42,278 nucleotides of DNA from Candidatus Zixiibacteriota bacterium (GTDB taxonomy: Bacteria > Zixibacteria > MSB-5A5 > GN15 > FEB-12). The position numbers and the translations under genes are program-made. The notes below the pieces were generated by a model. The model was not told the DNA's origin. It ran no database searches and saw only the letters and a program-made list of their open reading frames with translations. The stretch's first letter is position 1. Each line of letters starts with the position of its first letter. Where the stretch lies: contig JAJRXM010000096.1 of assembly GCA_024276275.1 (NCBI GenBank), positions 1 to 42,278 on the forward strand, in the 5' to 3' direction. Positions 17,878 through 26,048 of the stretch are shown here, piece after piece.

Positions 17878-18639
17878 TCAAACTTTTTGAATAAGAGCAA
17901 TCGGACGAGTAACGCTGTCGTAGTTCTCAATCGGATGATTAAAATCCCAATCTTCCCACCATCCTATAAATTTAAAATCTTTCCGTTCACCAATAAGATG
18001 CAAAAACTGTTCAGGTAGAATTGCTTTATTCCGTTCGACCATATTAAACTGCCTGTGCCTACCGCGGTCGTTGACATTAATCATCCAAACCTCTTCATAC
18101 ATCTGTTGCTCTTGGTCAAGAAGTTTGATATTAAATTCAGATTTTATTCTAATATCGTCTTTTTCAATTATAAATTTATTATTCCCATTATGAGCAAGAG
18201 GGTCACCAAATTGAATACACCAATCAAGAAAATATATTCCGCCTTTATTTAACAGGCGACTCATTGAATCAAAATGAGATTTTATTTCATTTAGACAATT
18301 TAAGTATAAAGAACCTAACATTACATAGGCAAAATCTTGTTGTATCGGGTAATTGAAATCAATCATATTTGCTTCATGCAAATGAATCTTTTCAGGTAAA
18401 TCTTTCCATTTATATGCGGCATAATCAAGCATGTTTCGATTTAAATCAAGCCCATGGTATTTGTATCCCGACTCGGTTAAAATTCCTGCGTGGGGTGCAT
18501 TACCACAACCGATTTCAAATATGTTTTGTACATCTATTTTTGAAAATCGTTTTATACAATCTTGTAGAAACTGGGCTTCAGTTTCAGTATTACGAAATGA
18601 AAAAGCGGCTTCGTAATATTCAGGATAATCATAGAGCAT
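17878..18639 (-). CDS. Class I SAM-dependent methyltransferase
   Basis: The protein is 253 aa. Motif I, IFEIGCGNAPHAGIL (residues about 39-53), and the acidic end of beta-2 in YHGLDLNRNMLDYA bind S-adenosylmethionine. Later strands include DFAYVMLGSLY (motif IV region) and LLNKGGIYFLDWCIQFGDP (post-motif). The C-terminal part ends with WEDWDF...DSVTRPIALIQKV. The substrate is unknown; a small-molecule target is suggested by the general Methyltransf_25-like layout. It is a lone leftward gene with its own terminator. It ends in TGA immediately followed by TAG. Confidence 0.85.
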   Translation of the reverse strand: MLYDYPEYYEAAFSFRNTETEAQFLQDCIKRFSKIDVQNIFEIGCGNAPHAGILTESGYKYHGLDLNRNMLDYAAYKWKDLPEKIHLHEANMIDFNYPIQQDFAYVMLGSLYLNCLNEIKSHFDSMSRLLNKGGIYFLDWCIQFGDPLAHNGNNKFIIEKDDIRIKSEFNIKLLDQEQQMYEEVWMINVNDRGRHRQFNMVERNKAILPEQFLHLIGERKDFKFIGWWEDWDFNHPIENYDSVTRPIALIQKV

Positions 18640-19009
18640 ATTTCACATGTACCTTCCAAGTTATGCTCATTGTAACGGTCGTTGTTTTGTGTTGCTCAAC
18701 TAAAAGAGGGCAATGATTTATAGGTTTGTATAAATCTGTATGATACTTGGTCGAAGTATGGGGAGATACCTATTTTGATTTTGAGAAATTCAATAAAACT
18801 GTATAAATCTAGTCCATTCTATCGGAAATTTCCGATATTTCGCTTTTGCACAGGACTGAAAACAGGATATTTTCGGTAAAAACTACTATACATAGCTAAA
18901 ATTGCGGTATAGAGTTTTCACTTGAAAGAATAAGCGAGCTGTCGTATTATATAACTTGACTGAAACTGTATAAAAAAATGAGCGTATAGGGAATAAGAGA
19001 ATACAACAA
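18640..19009 (+). promoter_or_regulatory. Divergent intergenic region; candidate ECF promoter before the sigma gene
   Basis: This 370-base gap separates the methyltransferase from the ECF sigma gene. The phrase AACTGTATAAA occurs twice, near 18797 and 18965, with a looser TGTATAAATCTGTA near 18727. The last copy is TGAAACTGTATAAA followed by GCGTATAG near 18982. GAAAC and CGTATA about 16 bases apart resemble an ECF-type -35/-10 pair, so the sigma factor may drive its own operon. This is a weak match by eye. I see no gene in the gap. Confidence 0.35.
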
Positions 19010-19576
19010 TTGCGCGAACAAGAAATGAAACTCATAGCAGAGGCGTTAGGCTGCTCTCAGAAGGCATATCGGGTGTTGACAGAAAAACACCAGTTATCGG
19101 TCTTTCATATTATATTTAAGATTGTCCGAGACAAAGAAACTGCCAATGACCTTGTGCAAGAGACGTTTATGAAGGCATTTTCGTCTTTGGCAAGCTATCG
19201 CTCAGAATATAGGTTTTCGACTTGGTTGTATAAAATTGCGGCTAATAGTTCTATTGATTTTTTGCGAAAAAAGAAGATTAATGCCCTTTCTTTGGACCAA
19301 AAGATAGAGACAAAAGACGGTTCAGTCGGTTTTGAGGTCCCGGACTACTCATATCATCCCGGACAGGAACTAGAGCGAAAAGAAACCAGATTCAGTATAG
19401 AAGAGGCAATACAGTCTTTACCGGAGAAATATAAAGAAGTTATCATTTACAGGCATAAAGATGATAAATCATACGACGAAATAGCCGATTTATTAGATAT
19501 ACCTGTCGGGACCGTAAAAGCTCGAATTTTTCGAGCCCGAGAGTTATTGAAAAAGAAATTAAAATCGCTAACATAA
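19010..19576 (+). CDS. ECF-type RNA polymerase sigma factor
   Basis: The protein is 188 aa, the usual ECF length. Sigma region 2 is FHIIFKIVRDKETANDLVQETFMKAFSSL...FSTWLYKIAANSSIDFLRKKK and region 4 is LPEKYKEVIIYRHKDDKSYDEIADLLDIPVGTVKARIFRARELLKK, with no region 3. The start is taken as the TTG at 19010; an ATG at 19025 would remove five residues only. It leads an operon of three envelope proteins (DUF4097-like, bactofilin-like and LiaF-like), so it probably mounts a cell-envelope stress response. No zinc-finger anti-sigma gene follows. Confidence 0.9.
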   Translation: MREQEMKLIAEALGCSQKAYRVLTEKHQLSVFHIIFKIVRDKETANDLVQETFMKAFSSLASYRSEYRFSTWLYKIAANSSIDFLRKKKINALSLDQKIETKDGSVGFEVPDYSYHPGQELERKETRFSIEEAIQSLPEKYKEVIIYRHKDDKSYDEIADLLDIPVGTVKARIFRARELLKKKLKSLT

Positions 19577-19599
19577 CCGGTACAAAAGTTAGGACTTTC

Positions 19600-20508
19600 A
19601 TGCGTTATTTGAAAACTCTTTATATCTTGTCTACTCTCTTAATTTCGGTAATTACGATTCAGGCAGCTGAATATACTTTTGAAAATCAAAAAATTATCGA
19701 AATAGCAGAACCTCTGACGATTAATCTTGAAATGTTTAAAGGGAAAGTTACGGTAATCGGAAATCAATCGGATAAAGTTATTATTGAAGCGGTAAAAATT
19801 ATTAGGGCATCAAATAGAGACGAAGCCGAAGAGGTAGCCGATCATATTGAAATCAAAGTAACGCCTGATAATAATCATATTAATATTGTGACAAATTATT
19901 TAAAAATGATAAGTAGAAGTAAATCCTTTTGGAATAAATTTTTAGGAACCTCAGGTGCCGAAGCATACGGAGCAGTTGACTATTTTATCTCAGTACCTCC
20001 TCAAACCTCTATTTCAATCACCGGTATGGAAACCGAAATTGAAATATCATCGCTTGAAGGAGATGTGCAGATAAAAAATTCAACCGGTTCTTTCCATGCT
20101 GAATATATTTACGGCTCTATGACTGTTTCTCAACCTATCGGTTCAATTGCTCTTGATTGGATAGAGGGAGATATCAGGATAAAGTCCAATTCATCAAGAA
20201 TTAGAATCAAACAGGTAAAAGGGGCTATTGATATTGCCACCTATTCTGGTGAAGTTCATATAGAAACGGAACTTGACTCTCCAAAAGATTATTTTATAGA
20301 AACCACCAGCGGTAAAGTTATTTTTTCCGTTCCGACTCTTGCTGCCGGTGAATTAAAAGTTGAAACTGAAACAGGTAAAATTGCTACCCAAGTACCGGTA
20401 ATTGTAAAATCTGTTTCTCGGAAAAAACTGGTAGGTAAATTCGGTGACGGTGGTCCGACTATTCATATAGTCTCTACTACCGGCGATGTTGATGTAAACC
20501 AGTTTTAG
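19600..20508 (+). CDS. Exported DUF4097-like (toastrack) beta-solenoid protein
   Basis: The protein is 302 aa. A signal peptide (MRYLKTLYILSTLLISVITIQA) is followed by alternating beta-strand repeats such as LEGDVQIKNSTGSFHAEYI, IEGDIRIKSNSSRIRIKQ and TTSGKVIFSVP. This is the DUF4097 'adhesin-like' pattern, in which short strands stack into a solenoid. It lies 23 bases after the ECF sigma gene and belongs to its operon. Proteins of this kind are often linked with envelope stress signalling, such as the LiaF/toastrack group, but no biochemical role is settled. It is predicted to be periplasmic or surface-exposed. Confidence 0.8.
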   Translation: MRYLKTLYILSTLLISVITIQAAEYTFENQKIIEIAEPLTINLEMFKGKVTVIGNQSDKVIIEAVKIIRASNRDEAEEVADHIEIKVTPDNNHINIVTNYLKMISRSKSFWNKFLGTSGAEAYGAVDYFISVPPQTSISITGMETEIEISSLEGDVQIKNSTGSFHAEYIYGSMTVSQPIGSIALDWIEGDIRIKSNSSRIRIKQVKGAIDIATYSGEVHIETELDSPKDYFIETTSGKVIFSVPTLAAGELKVETETGKIATQVPVIVKSVSRKKLVGKFGDGGPTIHIVSTTGDVDVNQF

Positions 20509-20534
20509 TTCCGTTATTTACATGGGATGTAAAT

Positions 20535-21719
20535 ATGTCGGGAATGCTTTATAAAAAATCTATTCTTTTTCTTACGTTATGTATACTAACGTCCGCTTCT
20601 CTTTTTGCACAATCTGATAATAAAATCCCAAAACAGTTATCTTTTGATGATACCTTGTTTTATGAAATAATTCTGACCGATGAAGGTATCGCCGCCGTTG
20701 ATGTAGACGGTAATGATTGGTATTTTGATTTTGAACAAGATATGTTTGTTCTGGGCTTAATGGAACGGTCTGATACGAAAGTCAATGTTGATGAAGACTC
20801 AGAACCGGTTGAAAACAGATGTTATATAGAAAGAAGGATTAAACCTTCAATTAAAAAATATGTTGTCATTAACACCAATGAATATGTAGACCATGATATT
20901 GTTGTTTTTAGCAGGGTCACGGTAAAAGGGTGGGTAAAGGGCAGTATTACATCATACAATGATAAAGTTATTGTTAAATCTACCGGTAGAGTAGACGGCG
21001 ATATCAATGCCCCAAATATAATTGTGCATGACGGAGGTGTTGTTTTAGGAAAGCTGAATGAAAATTTACTGGATTTTCCTACTCAACTTCCCGGTAACGG
21101 ATTTTTGGTCATAATGATTATAATGACTACTCTGTGTGTAATCCTATTTTTAATTATAGCTCTTATCCCAAAAAAGTTAGTTGTTGTTTCAGAATGTTTA
21201 AATAGATATAAACTCCGGTCGACTTTTTTAGGTTTATTATTCTTTTTCCTGATGCCAATAGTAATTTCTCTGATTGCGATAACGATTATAGGGATTCCTA
21301 TTGCTCTGTTTGTTCCGTTAATTTATGTATTTGCTTCCATATTAGGTATCGCAGCATTTAGTTATTCAATCGGTAATTTGGTTTTCGGACGGTTCCTAGC
21401 ACCAGGAAATAGAATTTTTATGAAATCATTTTTAGGCTTTGCTCTCTTTGCGATTTCTTGGATTATCGGTATTACATTTATGACTGATCCTGAGGATTCG
21501 GGAATTGGTATTTTCTTTTTTGTAATCTCAATTTTATTTTCTATAGTTCCTGTCTTTGGTGGAATAGGTGCTGCGGTCTTGACACGTTTCGGCTATCGGC
21601 CTTATTTAAGTTGGAAAGATATGATAGCTAGAAATCCTGAAAATTTAACACCGGCTCCGCCTCCTATGCCAAAAGGACCCGAAATAAAACCTCCTCCAAG
21701 ACGATCTGATATTTCTTAA
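20535..21719 (+). CDS. Bactofilin-like domain fused to a four-to-five-helix membrane domain
   Basis: The protein is 394 aa. A signal peptide (LYKKSILFLTLCILTSASLFA) is followed by a region with bactofilin-like beta-helix turns (VTVKGWVKGSITSYNDKVIVKSTGRVDGDINAPNIIVHDGGVV, residues about 130-170). Several membrane helices occupy residues about 195-355 (VIMIIMTTLCVILFLIIAL, FLGLLFFFLMPIVISLIAI, IALFVPLIYVFASILGIAAF, FLGFALFAISWIIGITF and FFFVISILFSIVPVFGG). The tail is Pro-rich and cytoplasmic. It may link an envelope polymer to the inner membrane. It is the third gene of the ECF operon. The ATG at 20544 is an equally good start. Confidence 0.78.
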   Translation: MSGMLYKKSILFLTLCILTSASLFAQSDNKIPKQLSFDDTLFYEIILTDEGIAAVDVDGNDWYFDFEQDMFVLGLMERSDTKVNVDEDSEPVENRCYIERRIKPSIKKYVVINTNEYVDHDIVVFSRVTVKGWVKGSITSYNDKVIVKSTGRVDGDINAPNIIVHDGGVVLGKLNENLLDFPTQLPGNGFLVIMIIMTTLCVILFLIIALIPKKLVVVSECLNRYKLRSTFLGLLFFFLMPIVISLIAITIIGIPIALFVPLIYVFASILGIAAFSYSIGNLVFGRFLAPGNRIFMKSFLGFALFAISWIIGITFMTDPEDSGIGIFFFVISILFSIVPVFGGIGAAVLTRFGYRPYLSWKDMIARNPENLTPAPPPMPKGPEIKPPPRRSDIS

Positions 21720-21783
21720 GCAAATTTGAAACTCATAGATTTTTCCCTCGTATTCTAACTAACATTCAGAAAAAGGATATGAG

Positions 21784-22635
21784 ATGAAAAAAGTCATATT
21801 AATAGTTCTGTCTCTAGTATTTCTATTTTCAATCGCAACAGCATCAATAAGTAAAAAAGTGGTTGAAAAAGTTGCAATTAAAGATGCCGAGAAGATACAT
21901 TTAAACGGCGAACTCGGGGCGGGTGAATTTCGAATCAAACCTCAAAATATGGATGAAGCTCTTGTGGCAGAAATAACATATATGCCAAAAAAAATTAAGT
22001 ATTGGGTCGATTCGAAAATTCGTAGAGATAATTGTTTTATTGAGTTGGGAACCGAAAGAAAGAATAAACGCTCAATTGATTCTGATGAAAACAAATGGGA
22101 TATAATTTTATCTACAAAATATCCAATCAAAATTAATTTAGATATTGGTGCCTGTGAGTCCGAATTTGAATTCGGAGGTATCCCGGTTGAAGAACTGAGA
22201 TTAGATGTCGGAGCAGCCGATGCGATTATTTTATTTTCCGATAAAAACCCTGTTCGCCTAAAAGAGATTGATATTGATATCGGGGCATCATCATTAGAAA
22301 TGGAAAATATAGGGAATGCCAATTTTGATTCTTTTAATTTTGACGGTGGAGCAGGTTCGTTTAATTTGGATTTTTTAGGGGAATATAAAGGTGTTTCGTA
22401 TATCGACATAGATATCGGACTTGGTTCGGCAGATATCGTTCTGCCAAAGAATGTACCCGTACAAATTCAGACCGACGGTTCAAACTGGTTGTCCTCAATT
22501 GATATTCATAACAACCGTTTAAATGAAATAGAAGATGATTTATATGAATCAGACGATTTTGCCACAGCCGATAATAAAATTATTCTGAAAATATCAGTCG
22601 GATTTGGCTCGGTAGATATTCGTTTTCGCAGATAA
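21784..22635 (+). CDS. LiaF/DUF2154-like toastrack protein, exported
   Basis: The protein is 283 aa. A signal peptide (MKKVILIVLSLVFLFSIATA) is followed by a beta-rich repeat domain with recurring 'LxIGAxxSEFE/xLDVGAADAII/DIDIGASSLEME/DGGAGSFNLDF/DIGLGSADIVLP' turns. This pattern matches the toastrack fold of DUF2154/LiaF-like proteins, where each repeat has an Asp-hydrophobic-Gly turn. It lies 64 bases after the bactofilin-like gene and ends the operon, with a strong terminator at 22671. Homologues are tied to cell-wall antibiotic responses in other phyla; a similar stress role here is inferred from the ECF sigma factor upstream. Confidence 0.8.
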   Translation: MKKVILIVLSLVFLFSIATASISKKVVEKVAIKDAEKIHLNGELGAGEFRIKPQNMDEALVAEITYMPKKIKYWVDSKIRRDNCFIELGTERKNKRSIDSDENKWDIILSTKYPIKINLDIGACESEFEFGGIPVEELRLDVGAADAIILFSDKNPVRLKEIDIDIGASSLEMENIGNANFDSFNFDGGAGSFNLDFLGEYKGVSYIDIDIGLGSADIVLPKNVPVQIQTDGSNWLSSIDIHNNRLNEIEDDLYESDDFATADNKIILKISVGFGSVDIRFRR

Positions 22636-22670
22636 TTAGTTTCTCTGATTTACTTATTTTCCAACATTCC

Positions 22671-22720
22671 GCTTGCCGAAGGTTATAAAAATCGGTTATA
22701 ATCTTCGGGAAGCTTTTTTT
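22671..22720 (+). terminator. Rho-independent terminator of the ECF operon
   Basis: GCTTGCCGAAG at 22671 pairs with CTTCGGGAAGC at 22703 (one mismatch), and TTATAA/TTATAA can pair inside. Seven Ts follow. Confidence 0.82.
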
Positions 22721-22780
22721 ATACTTATTGAACATTTCAGTAGTATAACGGTTATGATAAATAGAATCAGAGGAGCATAC

Positions 22781-24151
22781 ATGAAGTTTTTACTTCCAAT
22801 TTTATTATTTTTCACCCTCACAGTATCAGCATCAGCCGATGATGTTTCAATACAGGAAAAAATATTTTCTGCTCGTGATAAAGTTATGACAGCATTGGTT
22901 CATATACAGCCTGTTATAAAAAATTATGCTACAGGCGAAATGGAAAAACAGGCGGTAGTCGGTTCAGGTATTATTATTCATGAAGACGGATATGTAGTTA
23001 CGAACTATCATGTTGCCGGTAAAGCTACACGGATTATTTGTACTCTCGCTGATAAAGAGATAGTAACAGCAACTTATATCGGTGGTGATCCGATGACAGA
23101 TATTTCTGTTATAAAATTAGATTTATCTAATTATAAAAATAAAATCAATGTCGCCGAGTTCGGTAACTCCGATTCTGTACAAGTAGGGCAATATGTTATG
23201 GCTCTCGGTTCACCTCTGTCACTGTCCCGTTCTCTTTCATTTGGTGTCATATCAACAAAAGACAGATATTTTTCAGCAAATTTCAGACTGCCGAGTGGTG
23301 AAAGAACCGGGAGGTATAATCTTTGGCTGCAAACCGATGCTGCCATAAACCCGGGTAACTCGGGCGGACCTCTTGTTGACTTACAGGGAAAAATTATCGG
23401 TATAAATTCTAGAGCTCAAACATTTGCCAATAATATCGGTTTTGCTATTCCTATCAATGTCGTTAAAGCTGTTGTTGCCGAAATTATTGACCATAAAAAA
23501 GTCATCCGCTCATGGATAGGGCTGCATTGCCAACCTCTTCAGAAACTGGAAGAGTATTTTGGTACCAACGCAAATTCAGGAGTGCTTATATCTTCTATAG
23601 ACCCGGGTTCACCTGCTGAAAAAAGTTTCTTAAAAGCGGGCGATATTATTCTAGAACTGGACGGTAAGCCTGTTTCTGCCAGATTTGTCGAGGAAGTACC
23701 TTACTTTTATAATTTAATTGCTCAGTATAAACCGGGTTCTGAAATATTGTTAAAAGTATTACGACATGATGAAACTTTTAATTTCAAAGTTATTACCAAA
23801 CAATTAGGGGATTTACAGGGTGAGGATTTTGAATCTAAAGATTGGGGATTTACCGTAAAAGAAATTACTCGGCAAATGCAAGTCGAAAACCAACTGGATG
23901 ATACTACCGGCGTGCTTGTTGTCGGAGTTAAAAATGTAGGTTCAGCTTCTGAAGGCGGTTTGAGAAGACGAGATGTTATCAGTAAAATTAATGATTCTAA
24001 AATTCAAAACTTCGAAGATTTTATTGCCTTATATAATGATTTGACCCAAAAGAAAACTGAAAAAATTCTTTTGACTATTAACAGGTCAGGGGCAACCAGA
24101 TATGTTCTGTTGGATATTACAAAAGATGAGGAAGAAGAAAAAAGTGAATAA
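22781..24151 (+). CDS. HtrA/DegP-family serine protease with two PDZ domains
   Basis: From the ATG at 22781 (AGAGGAGC site upstream) the protein is 456 aa. A signal peptide (MKFLLPILLFFTLTVSASA) leads to an S1C trypsin-like domain with a complete catalytic triad: His in VVTNYHVAG (about 77), Asp in PMTDISVIKL (about 107) and Ser in INPGNSGGPL (about 193). Two PDZ domains follow: GVLISSIDPGSPAEKSFLKAGDIILELDG and GVLVVGVKNVGSASEGGLRRRDVISKIND. It should degrade misfolded periplasmic proteins. It overlaps the next gene by 8 bases, and that gene is a catalytically dead paralogue. The longer frame from 22673 has no site or signal sequence at its start. Confidence 0.9.
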   Translation: MKFLLPILLFFTLTVSASADDVSIQEKIFSARDKVMTALVHIQPVIKNYATGEMEKQAVVGSGIIIHEDGYVVTNYHVAGKATRIICTLADKEIVTATYIGGDPMTDISVIKLDLSNYKNKINVAEFGNSDSVQVGQYVMALGSPLSLSRSLSFGVISTKDRYFSANFRLPSGERTGRYNLWLQTDAAINPGNSGGPLVDLQGKIIGINSRAQTFANNIGFAIPINVVKAVVAEIIDHKKVIRSWIGLHCQPLQKLEEYFGTNANSGVLISSIDPGSPAEKSFLKAGDIILELDGKPVSARFVEEVPYFYNLIAQYKPGSEILLKVLRHDETFNFKVITKQLGDLQGEDFESKDWGFTVKEITRQMQVENQLDDTTGVLVVGVKNVGSASEGGLRRRDVISKINDSKIQNFEDFIALYNDLTQKKTEKILLTINRSGATRYVLLDITKDEEEEKSE

Positions 24152-25571
24152 AAAAATAATAGTTCTCATAACTTTTTGTGTTTTATCTCTATTCCAAATT
24201 AATTCTGTTTCGGCACAGTCGTTTGATTTTGAGAAACTACAAAAGATAGTTGCCGATGTCTCAGTTATAATTGAAATGAAAGTTGCATATTCTTTTGGAG
24301 CTCATAATAATGACCAGGAAGAGAGATACCTGGGTACTATAGTTACCGAGGATGGACTCGTTTTATTTAACGGTTTGACTCTCGGAAGTGAAAGTCCTAT
24401 TTTGGCTCTCACCGGAATGAATGTAAAAACGACATCATCAGAAATTACTGTTACATTTTTAGACGGTACCGAATATCCGGCAGAGTTTGTAGGTGTTGAT
24501 CGGTTCTCAAATATCGGATTTATAAAAATTAAATCTGATGATGTAAAATTTCAAGCTATTAAATTTCAAGATAATAAAAAATTCCAAGTAGGTGATTGGG
24601 TCTCATTATATATGCTTCTGCCAGATTATATAGACCCTCCGCTTTCTGCGGATATAGGAATGGTTTCTTCATTGATAGAGGCACCCGAAGATTTCCCTCT
24701 TATAGTCGGGTTTAACGCTTTACAGATGACTTCAGTTTTGTTTGATGAAGACCTCAATGCTGTCGGTGTCCTCGGACGGTTAACTGACCCTACTCAATCA
24801 AATACAGACCAGGCGGGGATGATAGAATCATTTGGTGCTTTTGGAATGCCTCTATTGGGTGTGATTACTCCTGAAAGACTTACAAAAATGATTGAGAACC
24901 CTCTGCACAAAGGAAAAACCGATAGAGGATGGCTCGGTATTACCTTACAGGCTCTGACATCTGAAATGGCAGAGTTTTGGAATCTCGATATTACCGGCGG
25001 AATTATTATAAATGATGTCGCCAAAAATTCACCCGCATCAAAAGCAGGACTTATGATAGGGGATATTATTTTTGAAGTAAACGGACAGACGGTTGAGGTA
25101 AACAAAGAGGACAAGGTTCCTATTTTTCAAAGAAAAATTGCCGAGATGGGTCCGTCAGCAGCGGTGGAATTTACGATTTTAAAACGGGATGATTCCAAAG
25201 TTGACACAACTAAAATTCTTGCGACACTTGAAAAAACTCCGATGACAGCTACCGATTCGCCTGAATATGAAAATAATGATCTTGAGTTTAAAGTTCGAGA
25301 TTTGGTATTTACCGATTTTCTTTATAATAATTTAGATGCCGAAACATTTAACGGAGTTGTTGTCTCAGAAATTAAACCGGGTGGAATTGCCGAAATAGAG
25401 GGACTACGGTATGGTGATATTATTCAAAGAATTTCTGACCATGTGATTAACTCAGTCGACGGGGCAGAGACGGTCATGAATGAATTGGCAGAAAAGAAAG
25501 TTGATGAAATTATATTCTTTGTCTGGCGAAACCAAAAGACTCTGTTTGTAAACGTCAAAACCGATTGGTAA
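24144..25571 (+). CDS. HtrA-like pseudoprotease with two PDZ domains
   Basis: Taking the GTG at 24144 (GTGAATAA overlap with the upstream stop) the protein is 475 aa with a signal peptide (NKKIIVLITFCVLSLFQI...VSAQ). The protease fold is recognisable (YLGTIVTEDGLVLFNG; VTFLDGTEYPAEFVGVDRFSNIGFIKI; SADIGMVSSLIEAPEDFP), but all three catalytic positions are lost: no His after the LVLFN turn, Asn-Ile-Gly in place of Asp-Ile-Ala, and MTSVLFDEDLNAVGV in place of GNSGGPL. Two PDZ domains are intact (GGIIINDVAKNSPASKAGLMIGDIIFEVNG; GVVVSEIKPGGIAEIEGLRYGDIIQRISD). It may act as a chaperone or a regulator of its active neighbour. An ATG at 24126 is an alternative start. Confidence 0.85.
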   Translation: MNKKIIVLITFCVLSLFQINSVSAQSFDFEKLQKIVADVSVIIEMKVAYSFGAHNNDQEERYLGTIVTEDGLVLFNGLTLGSESPILALTGMNVKTTSSEITVTFLDGTEYPAEFVGVDRFSNIGFIKIKSDDVKFQAIKFQDNKKFQVGDWVSLYMLLPDYIDPPLSADIGMVSSLIEAPEDFPLIVGFNALQMTSVLFDEDLNAVGVLGRLTDPTQSNTDQAGMIESFGAFGMPLLGVITPERLTKMIENPLHKGKTDRGWLGITLQALTSEMAEFWNLDITGGIIINDVAKNSPASKAGLMIGDIIFEVNGQTVEVNKEDKVPIFQRKIAEMGPSAAVEFTILKRDDSKVDTTKILATLEKTPMTATDSPEYENNDLEFKVRDLVFTDFLYNNLDAETFNGVVVSEIKPGGIAEIEGLRYGDIIQRISDHVINSVDGAETVMNELAEKKVDEIIFFVWRNQKTLFVNVKTDW

Positions 25572-25639
25572 AATTTTTGATTGTTTAATATAGATGACTC
25601 CCCTCTTTTGGATTTGTTGAAAAAGTCCAATTCCTGTTT

Positions 25640-25681
25640 CGGTAGTTCCTTATTTTGATTTATCAAAATTGAGAACTACCG
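25640..25681. repeat. 42-base hairpin, tandem element 1
   Basis: CGGTAGTTC pairs with GAACTACCG, and inside it ATTTTGAT pairs with ATCAAAAT around a TT turn. It lies 68 bases after the pseudoprotease gene and is followed 6 bases later by a second hairpin of the same size. Confidence 0.75.
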
Positions 25682-25687
25682 ATTAAA

Positions 25688-25729
25688 GTGTCAGTTCACA
25701 ACCCGCCAAGGCGAGTCAGGAACTGACAC
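25688..25729. repeat. 42-base hairpin, tandem element 2; likely terminator region
   Basis: GTGTCAGTTC pairs with GAACTGACAC, and CGCC-AA-GGCG pairs inside. CAACTTTTTAG follows, so this hairpin can serve as the terminator of the HtrA operon. Both tandem elements share AGTTC/GAACT arms near their ends. Confidence 0.72.
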
Positions 25730-25868
25730 AACTTTTTAGTATTAGTATATTTCTGAATTGATAAACCAAACCGTGCATTATTTTTCATCTCTTTACGAAT
25801 TATTTCAGTATAAGATTTAAAATTGTACTTTTATTGAACAGCAAAATGTCGTATAATACATAAAGATA

Positions 25869-25907
25869 GTAGTAAACGTAAACAGTTACTACATATTCAG
25901 TTACTAC
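25869..25907 (+). promoter_or_regulatory. Direct and inverted repeats upstream of the sigma-54-like promoter
   Basis: CAGTTACTAC occurs at 25883-25892 and again at 25898-25907, 15 bases apart, and GTAGTAA at 25869 makes an inverted pair with TTACTAC. They lie about 60-100 bases before the -24/-12 element, where an enhancer-binding protein would be expected. Confidence 0.4.
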
Positions 25908-25962
25908 CAAAAGAACAGTTCAGGACTATTAAAAACTCTCTTTTTTTCATTTTTTTCGGCAA

Positions 25963-25979
25963 AGGCATACCCTTTGCAT
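25963..25979 (+). promoter_or_regulatory. Likely sigma-54 (RpoN) promoter
   Basis: AGGCATACCCTTTGCAT fits the -24/-12 consensus TGGCAC-N5-TTGCA: GG at 25964-25965 and GC at 25976-25977 are exactly 12 bases apart, and TTGCA is perfect. It sits about 70 bases before the ATG of the T9SS-sorted protein and on the same strand. Confidence 0.55.
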
Positions 25980-26048
25980 TTAGACTAAATGGATTTTATA
26001 ATTTGAAATAAGAAGAGATGGTTATACAAACCGAAAGGTTGGAACAAA

